Shown: one piece after another, positions 1-6,402 of the stretch
Layout of the letters: each line of letters begins with the position of its first letter
Position numbering within the stretch: the stretch's first letter is position 1
DNA from: Planomonospora sp. ID67723
Lineage (GTDB): Bacteria; Actinomycetota; Actinomycetes; Streptosporangiales; Streptosporangiaceae
Length of the DNA stretch: 64,000 nucleotides
Assembly (NCBI RefSeq): GCF_015711605.1
Contig: NZ_JABTEZ010000003.1
Location: 992,001-1,056,000 of the forward strand
Reading direction: 5' to 3'
Position numbers and translations under genes: made by a program
The notes under the pieces: generated by a model
Told to the model about the DNA's origin: nothing
Seen by the model: the letters and a program-made list of their open reading frames with translations, nothing else
Databases searched by the model: none

Positions 1-465
1 GGAGGTGACCAGCCCGGTCGAGATGCCCACCAGCGTCACCGGCACGCTTCCGGCGGTCGCGGTGTTGCTCACCAGCCGGTTGACCAGCTCGCCGGTCGGT
101 GACCGGCGGGTCTCGGCGATGTCGAGCGAGAGCAGGTGGGCGGTCAGCCGCACCCGCACGGACGCCGTGGCGGAGGCGGTGGCGGCGGCTCCGGCCACCA
201 TGCCGGCGATCTCGGCGCATGCCGTGAGGACCAGCACCAGGACCAGTCCCACCGCGGCGCTCCGCGCTCCGCGGCCCGTGAGGGCCTCGTCCACCGCGGA
301 GGCCAGGACGGCGGGCAGGGCCAGCACGGCGCCGGAGGAGGCGATGGTGGCGGCGGCGACCACCGCCAGCGGCGCCCGTGCGCCGCGCGCGAGGGAGGCG
401 AGCAGGCGGTCACCGTGTTTCCGCGTCGCCCGCTCTCGCGGCGGGTCCGGCACGGGATCTGGCAT
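1..465 (-). CDS. ABC exporter, N-terminal transmembrane part (partial, runs off the window)
   Basis: Reading the minus strand from ATG at 465, preceded by a GGGAGACG ribosome site, gives 155 codons with no stop before the window edge. After a basic start (MPDPVPDPP, then RERATRKHGDRLLASL), two hydrophobic stretches lie near residues 33-55 and 75-98. They are followed by a segment with SLDIAETRRSPTGELVNRLVSNT, typical of the first transmembrane helices and the first cytoplasmic loop of type I ABC exporters. The ATPase domain would lie beyond the window. The gene is downstream of, and on the same strand as, the lanthipeptide precursor gene, so export of the modified peptide is the natural role. 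Family assignment is firm; the substrate is inferred. Confidence 0.8.
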   Translation of the reverse strand, partial: MPDPVPDPPRERATRKHGDRLLASLARGARAPLAVVAAATIASSGAVLALPAVLASAVDEALTGRGARSAAVGLVLVLVLTACAEIAGMVAGAAATASATASVRVRLTAHLLSLDIAETRRSPTGELVNRLVSNTATAGSVPVTLVGISTGLVTS

Positions 466-511
466 CGTCTCCCTCTCTGCGTGGCGGATCCGCCGGGACG
501 GCGGGCCCGCG

Positions 512-545
512 CTTCCGGCGGGGCGGGAACCCGCCCCGCCGGAAG
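512..545 (-). terminator. Very strong GC hairpin between precursor and exporter genes
   Basis: An essentially perfect 16-bp inverted repeat (512-527 against 530-545) has only two central bases between the arms. It sits 82 bases past the precursor stop and 46 bases before the exporter start. There is no T-run after it on the minus strand, so it may act as a partial terminator or as a barrier to 3' exonucleases that raises precursor mRNA over exporter mRNA. Confidence 0.65.
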
Positions 546-627
546 GCCTACCGGGGGTCTGGCCCGTCACACCGCGGTGAACACCAGCCGGCGCCCACCT
601 GCGGTCCCTGGGCGAGACCCGGCGGGA

Positions 628-762
628 TCAGTACGTGTACCCGGAGCCGTTGCAGCTGTTGAAGCAGGTACGGATGTTGACCTCGCAGGTGGAGTTGCAG
701 TCGCGGAGCTGGGTCTCCTCGGTCGCGGGGAGCATCTCCAGGGCGTTGATGTCGAGTTCCAT
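628..762 (-). CDS. Lanthipeptide precursor peptide (44 aa)
   Basis: The ATG at 762 is preceded by AAGAAGGAAGGAACC. A longer in-frame reading upstream passes through low-complexity sequence and lacks this site. The 44-residue product has an acidic leader (MELDINALEMLPATEE) and a C-terminal core with Cys at 22, 26, 33 and 37, plus Ser/Thr at 24, 25, 32, 36, 40 and 43. The leader pattern (L..LP.T) resembles class IV lanthipeptide leaders such as venezuelin. The only proline is residue 12. The gene sits directly after the synthetase and peptidase genes and before an ABC exporter. Modification probably gives thioether rings; topology cannot be read from sequence. Cys22 has only Thr14 and Thr17 upstream. 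Confidence 0.85.
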   Translation of the reverse strand: MELDINALEMLPATEETQLRDCNSTCEVNIRTCFNSCNGSGYTY

Positions 763-819
763 CGCGGTTCCTTCCTTCTTGCCGGTTTCTTCCGGGGCTG
801 TCGCCCCGCTCGGGGTACC

Positions 820-849
820 GCCGGCACGTCCGGGCGGGGACGTGCCGGC
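820..849 (-). other. Perfect 12-bp hairpin between peptidase and precursor genes
   Basis: The arms 820-831 and 838-849 are exact reverse complements around a 6-base loop, in the 132-base gap between the peptidase stop (895) and the precursor start (762). A smaller 6-bp stem lies at 793-808. With no T-run, it could be an attenuator or an RNA-processing site that uncouples precursor expression from the enzyme genes. Confidence 0.6.
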
Positions 850-894
850 CACCGGCGGGGTCCGGGCATGTGTCCGCCCGGCCCCGCCGGAGGT

Positions 895-2721
895 CTACGG
901 AGGGTTGCGCCGATCGCACGGCAGCGGGCGGCGGCCCGCGCCCTCGCTGAGGAAGCCGACGACGCGGTCGAGGACGAGGTGCCCGCCGGCCTCGGACAGC
1001 GGATCGTGGCCGGCGCCGGGGACCTCCAGGTAGGTCAGGTCGGCGCCACCGCGGTGCCCGCTTCCGCACAGCCGGTCGCGCAGGCGCCGGGAGTGGGCGA
1101 CCGGGATGACCGGGTCCTGCTCACCGTGGACGATGAGCAGGGGCAGCCGCATCCGGTCGGCCAGCCGCAGCAGGTCGCGGGGGCCGAGGTCGTCGTCGAT
1201 CTCCTCGCGGCCGCCGAGCCGGTCGATCAGGTGGCGCACCTCGGGCGGCCCGTCGGCGTGCAGGTGCCGCCCGGACAGGAACGGGGCGACGACCGCGGCG
1301 CGGGACCACAGGCCGGGCCGGGCGGCGGCGGCCAGCAGCGCCAGGTAGGCGCCGTAGCTGGGGCCGTACAGCATCGGCCGTTCGCGGCCCGGCCCGCGCG
1401 CGGCGGACAGGGCGCGGCCCAGATGCAGGACGTCGTCCAGGTCGGGGCCGCCCCAGGCGCCGCGGACGGCGTCGCGGTGCGCCGCGCCGTATCCGGTGCT
1501 GCCCCGCTGGTTGGGCGCGACCACGGCGATCCCCGCAGCGGCCAGGCGCCGGAACAGCGGGTCGAAACCGAGCTGCCAGGAGGACTCGGGGCCGCCGTGC
1601 AGCGCGAGCACCGCCCGGCGGGCCGCGCCGGGATCGCCGTACACGACGGCCTCGATGTCTCCCGCCGGGCCGTCGTAGCCGCGCACGGAGGGCTGCGCCC
1701 ACCGCGGGCGGGAAAGGCGTCGGACGGCACGTGACCGGGACGGCCGGACCGCGGTGATCAGAACGGGCGGGTGGTCGGGCGTGCTGTGGACCAGGTGCAG
1801 CCCGGTGTCACCCCAGTGGGCCCTCCGGTACAGGACGCCTGCCGGGAGGTCGACCTCCCGGCAGGCGTCCTCCACCAGGTCGTGCAGGAGCAGATGGGAG
1901 CGGACGCCGCGGGTGACCGCCAGCGCCAGGTGCCGTCCGGCGGGGTCCAGGGCCAGCGGTGTCACACCGCCCTCGATCGCGTTCAGCCGGTCGGGGAAGG
2001 CGGTGGGCCCCTCGTGGCCGTGGCGCCGGACACCCAGCCGGTAGGCGCCGTCGCGGCGCGCGGCGGTGAGCAGTACCCCGGTGCGGGGGGCTGCCAGCAG
2101 CAGGTGCTCGTCACCGGCCAGGCCGCCCAGGGGGGCCAGGACGCCGCGTGAGAGGTCCAGCACCACGGTGCCCCCCGCCCCGGCCCGGCCGGAGGCCAGG
2201 GCGAGGCGGTCGCCGGTCCCGTCGAGCCAGACTCCCCCGTTGACCAGGACCGGGAGTTCGGCGATCGGCTCGGGTGGTTCGTCCCGGCCGGACAGGCGCC
2301 AGACCGTGGTCCTCCGGTTCGTGTCGGCCTCGAAGGCCAGGGCGGCGGTTCCGGGGACCGGGCCGGCGAGGAGCCTGAGGGCGGGACCGCCGACGGTGGC
2401 CAGCCGGCGTTCCTCGGCCGGGGCGTCGCCGTCCCGGGAGGGGACGGCCAGCAGGAGGCGGTGTACGCCGCCGTCCGGGCGGCACAGCAGCACGCGGCCG
2501 TCGTCGGTGGCGACCGGTGTGGTCTGCGGGCTTTCTCCGCCGGGGCCGTGCAGGATCCGGGCCCGCGGGGCGCTCCCCGTGAGGTCCCACAGCTCCGGGG
2601 CCAGGCGGTGGCCGCGGCGCACCAGGCAGGCGGCGTACCGCCCGCCCCCGGAGAAGCAGAAGTTGATCCGCCGGACATCCGGGAGGACCCCTCGCCCGGT
2701 CGCGGAGACGATCCTGCTCAT
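895..2721 (-). CDS. Prolyl-oligopeptidase family (S9) serine peptidase, probable leader peptidase
   Basis: This 608-residue protein has an N-terminal beta-propeller-like half (about residues 15-340) and a C-terminal alpha/beta hydrolase. The catalytic triad is visible as Ser455 in GPSYGAY, Asp536 in HGEQDPVIP and His572 in GAGHDP; HGGPESSW near 375-382 supplies the oxyanion region. There is no signal peptide, so it should act in the cytoplasm. The ATG at 2721 shares its A with the synthetase stop codon (TGATG), so the two are translationally coupled; the reading frame is open further upstream but only inside the synthetase gene. A prolyl oligopeptidase, FlaP, matures the class III lanthipeptide flavipeptin. 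By analogy this enzyme should cut after Pro12, the only proline in the precursor. The peptidase family is clear; the substrate is inferred. Confidence 0.88.
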   Translation of the reverse strand: MSRIVSATGRGVLPDVRRINFCFSGGGRYAACLVRRGHRLAPELWDLTGSAPRARILHGPGGESPQTTPVATDDGRVLLCRPDGGVHRLLLAVPSRDGDAPAEERRLATVGGPALRLLAGPVPGTAALAFEADTNRRTTVWRLSGRDEPPEPIAELPVLVNGGVWLDGTGDRLALASGRAGAGGTVVLDLSRGVLAPLGGLAGDEHLLLAAPRTGVLLTAARRDGAYRLGVRRHGHEGPTAFPDRLNAIEGGVTPLALDPAGRHLALAVTRGVRSHLLLHDLVEDACREVDLPAGVLYRRAHWGDTGLHLVHSTPDHPPVLITAVRPSRSRAVRRLSRPRWAQPSVRGYDGPAGDIEAVVYGDPGAARRAVLALHGGPESSWQLGFDPLFRRLAAAGIAVVAPNQRGSTGYGAAHRDAVRGAWGGPDLDDVLHLGRALSAARGPGRERPMLYGPSYGAYLALLAAAARPGLWSRAAVVAPFLSGRHLHADGPPEVRHLIDRLGGREEIDDDLGPRDLLRLADRMRLPLLIVHGEQDPVIPVAHSRRLRDRLCGSGHRGGADLTYLEVPGAGHDPLSEAGGHLVLDRVVGFLSEGAGRRPLPCDRRNPP

Positions 2722-5600
2722 CACGGCCGCGCCCACCGCGCCGGGCCGGTGGCCGCCGGGTCCGTCGGGCCGTCGCCGGGCGGGTCGGCCATCCAGGGGC
2801 GCGGCCCGCCGCGGCGCAGCCGGTGCAGGAAGTCCAGCACCCCGGCCAGGCCGGTGTTCCAGCCGACGGTCACCTCGGTCGTGCTCTCGTCCGGAACCAC
2901 CAGCAACCCGTCGCGGACGACGGCACGCGCCCACAGGCACCCGGCCAGTTCCTCGGCCAGCTCGTGGTAGACCGGCTCGCCCAGGACGTCGGCCATGTCG
3001 AGGAGGAACTGCCCGTCGCCGGCGAGTCCGTGGCAGGCCGCCGTTCCCGAGCTCAGGCGGTGCGCGTGCACGGCGACCGCGGCGCCTCTGGCGGCGTCCA
3101 GGAAACGCCGGTCACCGGTGGTCGCGTACAGGCGGATGAGGAACGTGCCCACGCCAGAGGAACCGCTGCACCAGTGCGGAAGCCTGTCCTCCCCGCCGGG
3201 GGCGCCCGCCCACCAGACGGCGTCGCCGTGGCGGTCGGCCGCGGCCAGCAGGGTCTCTCCGGCCGCCACGGCCGTCTCCAGGCAGTCCCCACGCCCCAGA
3301 GCGGCGCCCGCGGCCAGCAGGCAGGCGCCGACGCCGGCGACGCCGTGGGCGAAGCCGTAGTGCACCACGCCCGCCAGCCCGGAGTCGAAGTCCTCGGGAA
3401 TCGGCCACATCACCGTCCCGGGGGTCCGCCGGGCGGCCTTCAGCAGCGCGTCGGCGCACTCTCCGGCCCGCTCGCGGAAGCGGGTGTCGCCGGTTGCGTG
3501 CCAGAAGTGCAACAGGGCCAGCCCCGTTCCGGCCAGACCGTGGCACACGTCCGGGTTCGGCCAGCTCGTCGGCAGGCCCAGTGCGAGGTCGGCGCCGGCC
3601 GCGCGCAGACCGTCGTCGCCGAGCGCGCGGCCGGCCTCGTACAGACCCCAGGCGATCCCGGCGCGACCGAAGTACAGCCCCGGAGAGGGCCGGTGCTCAC
3701 CGGCGACGCGGCGCGCCGTCCAGCCCGCCGCGTCCCTCAGGCCCACCGGCAGTCCGGCGTGCGGTCCCGGCGGCCCCGCCTGCGCCGATCGGCCGGAGGC
3801 CGCGGCGGGCTCGTGCCCCGCCAGCGAGGCGAGCAGGGTGAGCACTCCGGCCGATCCGTACTGCACGGCGCACGGATCGGTGGTCGCTCCGTATCCGCTC
3901 GCCCCCTTGACGGGCCACAGCGCGCCGCGCGCCGCGGGGTCGGCGACCGCGACCGGGGAGATCGTCCGCAGGATGTGGGCGAGCCCGTCATCGAGCAGGC
4001 GATCCTGCTCGGCCGTGCCCAGCCGGTAGCCGTTCGGAGTCCCGGCACGGGTCGCCGGCGGGACCGGTACGGCGGCCACGCCGTCCAGGAACGCCCGTAC
4101 CCGCTCCAGATCCCAGCGCCGTGCGGGTTCCTGCCTCATCAGACCGAGGAAGAGCGGGACCAGCGCCGTCGCCACCGGATCGCCCGCGGTGGCGACGCTC
4201 ACCAGCGTGTTCAGCCGTGCGTCCCACGACCGCGTCCCGGCGGGCCGGTCCTCCGCCAGCACCGGCTGGCAGTCGGTGGCCATGAAGAACACCGTCGCCC
4301 CGAGTGCGAACAGGTCGGCCTCCGGGCCGGGCGCGGGGCCGTACTCGGCACCCCGGACCTGTTCGGGTGGAGCGTAACCGGGAGTGAACGTCCGCACCAC
4401 CGGCGTGCCGGGCACCGCGGTCGTCTCCAGATCGATCAGCAGGCAGCCGTCGCCGGTGACGACGACGTTGTTCGGCGTCAGGTCCCGCAGCACGTATCCC
4501 CGGCCGTGCACCACGGAGACCAGAGCGGCCAGCCGCCGGGCCAGGCCCACCACCGTGGCGTGGCGGTCCGGATCCGGCGGGGAGAAGCGCCGCTCACCGG
4601 CCCATCCGGTGAGCACGCTCCCGGCGAGGCGCTCCTGCGCGAGGAAGAGGTTGTCGTCCTGCTCGAACAACGCCACTTTGCGTGCCGTGACGCCCAGCGG
4701 GGCGAACAGGTCGAGCATGCGCGCCTCGTGGCGGAGCCGGTCGCGGCCGTCCCGCCCGTGCAGGCCGGCGCCCAGGTGCGGGCGGGCCTGCTTGACCACC
4801 ACCTGGCCGCCGGTCATCCGATCCTCGGCCAGGAAGACCCCTCCCTTGGCGCCGTGCCGGACGGCCTGGCGCACCACGAACCGGTCGGCCAGCAACACCG
4901 CCTCCGGCACGGCGGCCCGAGCCGGCACCCGGCCGGACTCGAACGGGCACCGCGCCCACTCCGGAGGGGAGTACCACGCCCTGCGCTCGTCGGTCACCCT
5001 GGTGCCGTCGGGCGCGGTCAGCCGCGAGGCGTAGGTTCCGTCGTTGTCCAGCTCGTCGGGGGCGGAGAACACCCCGAAGCGGTAGTGCACCAGGCTGCCG
5101 GGGCGGTAGGCACGATCGGACAGGATCGGCGGGCCGGGCAGGCCGAAGGTGGCCCGGTGCAGCTCCTCGGCGGTCGCCACGGCGGTCTCGTCGTCGGGCG
5201 GGTAGACCGTGAGGAACTTGCCGACCGATCCGCGATCCCGCTCACGTGAGAGGAGGGCGCCCGTCTCACCGAGTGTGGCGGCGAACTTGAACGGGCAGCG
5301 ACGGCGGCCCAGTACCTCCGCCACCCTCGCCAGCACCACGGGGGCCGACAACGGCGTCGCCGACACATGGAGCTTCCAGCCCTGGGCGCGCCTCACCGAA
5401 CCCGCCGGAGCCGCATAGGTCCACGGCGTACCGGGGCGGATCTCCCAGCCGGGGGAGACGGGTCTTCCCCGGGCGGGTCCCGCGCCGGCGTTCACCGCGT
5501 CCGCCGCCCGGCCCGCCACCCGGTCCAGGGTCGCCCTGGCGATGTCCTCCAGCAGATGGCGATCTCCGTCCGGACGCTCGCCCTCACCCGTACTCCGCAC
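2721..5600 (-). CDS. Lyase-kinase-cyclase lanthipeptide synthetase, zinc-site complete (class IV-like)
   Basis: About 959 residues in three domains. The N-terminal phosphoSer/Thr lyase-like part (to about 235) carries GWKLHVSA and CPFKFAA. The Ser/Thr kinase (about 240-510) has the VVVKQ lysine near 270, LRDLTPNN near 372-378 and an IDLE metal-binding Asp near 390. The LanC-like cyclase (about 570-930) has GFAHGVAG, HWCSG and CHGLAG; Cys811, Cys856 and His857 keep the 45-residue spacing of the LanC zinc site. Class III enzymes usually lack these ligands, so LanL (class IV) fits better. The GTG at 5600 lies 7 bases after GAGAGG; a GTG at 5606 is the alternative but is too close. Coupled to the peptidase gene downstream. 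It dehydrates and cyclises the 44-aa precursor. Confidence 0.88.
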   Translation of the reverse strand: MRSTGEGERPDGDRHLLEDIARATLDRVAGRAADAVNAGAGPARGRPVSPGWEIRPGTPWTYAAPAGSVRRAQGWKLHVSATPLSAPVVLARVAEVLGRRRCPFKFAATLGETGALLSRERDRGSVGKFLTVYPPDDETAVATAEELHRATFGLPGPPILSDRAYRPGSLVHYRFGVFSAPDELDNDGTYASRLTAPDGTRVTDERRAWYSPPEWARCPFESGRVPARAAVPEAVLLADRFVVRQAVRHGAKGGVFLAEDRMTGGQVVVKQARPHLGAGLHGRDGRDRLRHEARMLDLFAPLGVTARKVALFEQDDNLFLAQERLAGSVLTGWAGERRFSPPDPDRHATVVGLARRLAALVSVVHGRGYVLRDLTPNNVVVTGDGCLLIDLETTAVPGTPVVRTFTPGYAPPEQVRGAEYGPAPGPEADLFALGATVFFMATDCQPVLAEDRPAGTRSWDARLNTLVSVATAGDPVATALVPLFLGLMRQEPARRWDLERVRAFLDGVAAVPVPPATRAGTPNGYRLGTAEQDRLLDDGLAHILRTISPVAVADPAARGALWPVKGASGYGATTDPCAVQYGSAGVLTLLASLAGHEPAAASGRSAQAGPPGPHAGLPVGLRDAAGWTARRVAGEHRPSPGLYFGRAGIAWGLYEAGRALGDDGLRAAGADLALGLPTSWPNPDVCHGLAGTGLALLHFWHATGDTRFRERAGECADALLKAARRTPGTVMWPIPEDFDSGLAGVVHYGFAHGVAGVGACLLAAGAALGRGDCLETAVAAGETLLAAADRHGDAVWWAGAPGGEDRLPHWCSGSSGVGTFLIRLYATTGDRRFLDAARGAAVAVHAHRLSSGTAACHGLAGDGQFLLDMADVLGEPVYHELAEELAGCLWARAVVRDGLLVVPDESTTEVTVGWNTGLAGVLDFLHRLRRGGPRPWMADPPGDGPTDPAATGPARWARP

Positions 5601-5772
5601 AGCCACGCCTCTCGAACCCCCATCACCCTCGCCCGACGATCAGCACGGGTCCGGGCGGGCACGGACCGGCCGGCGCCCCACGGCGGAAAGACCGCCCGTC
5701 CTCGCGCTCCACCGGGAACCCGCCGAACGGATCCACGCTGCGGGAATGCTCTCTGACCGCGTTTGCGGGCGA

Positions 5773-5812
5773 CTTGGAGGCGCTTCTTGCGAACCGCTTG
5801 GAACCGCTTGGA
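5773..5812 (-). promoter_or_regulatory. Direct TCCAAG repeats upstream of the synthetase gene
   Basis: Read on the minus strand, the sequence has two tandem TCCAAGCGGT units 10 bases apart, a weaker CGCAAG about one helix turn on, and a third TCCAAG. They lie about 170-210 bases before the synthetase start. Helix-turn-spaced direct repeats are the usual binding pattern of SARP activators, and a SARP-type gene is nearby. The rest of 5607-5929 shows no gene and is probably the operon leader and promoter. Confidence 0.5.
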
Positions 5813-5929
5813 GCCACCGGGAACCGCGGCTCGGACCGGGAGTCGGTGATCGTGGAGTTCCGAGAACCAGGTCGTGGCGGGACGCATCGCCCGCCTGACC
5901 CCGTCCTCGGTCCCGCGGGTCCGCACACG

Positions 5930-5966
5930 CCTGACCCCGGCCGCGGGATCCGGGGCCGGGGTCAGG
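5930..5966 (-). terminator. Hairpin terminator after the secreted small-protein gene
   Basis: A perfect 13-bp stem (5930-5942 with 5954-5966) and an 11-base loop lie 10 bases beyond the stop codon at 5977. The left-arm motif CCTGACCCC also recurs near 5894. Confidence 0.7.
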
Positions 5967-5976
5967 GCGGCGCATG

Positions 5977-6219
5977 CTATTCGTGGTAGAGGTACAGGTC
6001 GAAGAAGGAACCGGCGCGCCTGCACTGGAAGTCCACGGCATTGGTGGTGAAGAGGGCTCTGACGCCGGCGCTGCTGCAGCCACCGCTGGTCGTGTGGTGG
6101 CCTGCGAACCACCAGCCTCCGGCGAACTGCGCGGAAGCGGCCGTCGCGGGAGCGGCCGTGGCTCCAAGGACCAGGCCCCCGGCTATCAGCGCCGCTGCGG
6201 CCAGACGACGAGTTCTCAT
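5977..6219 (-). CDS. Small secreted Cys-containing protein of unknown function (80 aa)
   Basis: The ATG at 6219 follows AGGAAGAGA. Residues 1-28 form a clear Sec signal peptide: basic MRTRR, a hydrophobic Ala/Leu core, and an APATA-A cleavage region. The mature part of about 50 residues is rich in aromatic residues (GGWWFAGHH; SFFDLYLYHE at the end) and has two Cys (48 and 66) that could form a disulfide. I recognise no family. It lies between the lanthipeptide synthetase and the SARP-type activator on the same strand. It has its own terminator, and upstream it has the TCCAAG repeat type found at the synthetase promoter. It may be a co-regulated extracellular factor or peptide; that is inference. 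Confidence 0.7.
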   Translation of the reverse strand: MRTRRLAAAALIAGGLVLGATAAPATAASAQFAGGWWFAGHHTTSGGCSSAGVRALFTTNAVDFQCRRAGSFFDLYLYHE

Positions 6220-6319
6220 TCTCTTCCTGCCCTTCGTCAAGAGGTGCGCCCGTGAACGGCGATTCCGGTGAGAACCGCCCCGGGGCGCGTGATTTCCTGC
6301 CAAAGGGTGCATCGGCATG

Positions 6320-6336
6320 CTTGGAAAGCACTTGGA
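6320..6336 (-). promoter_or_regulatory. Paired TCCAAG repeats upstream of the secreted small protein
   Basis: Two CTTGGA hexamers (TCCAAG on the minus strand) start at 6320 and 6331, exactly 11 bases apart, about 100 bases upstream of the ATG at 6219. They match the repeats at 5773-5812. Likely an activator site for the neighbouring SARP-type protein. Confidence 0.45.
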
Positions 6337-6402
6337 GGATCACCCGGGAGGCTCTCCCGGCGGACGCGGAATCGCCGGCAGATCCGCTTCGGAGACCTGG
6401 AC

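Noticed and set aside
2722-2940. Upstream extension of the peptidase gene
   Set aside because: The extra 73 codons overlap the synthetase end and read as random sequence; the coupled ATG at 2721 is far better.
5607-5929. Additional precursor peptide upstream of the synthetase
   Set aside because: All six frames were read; none gives a short peptide with a leader and clustered Cys plus Ser/Thr.
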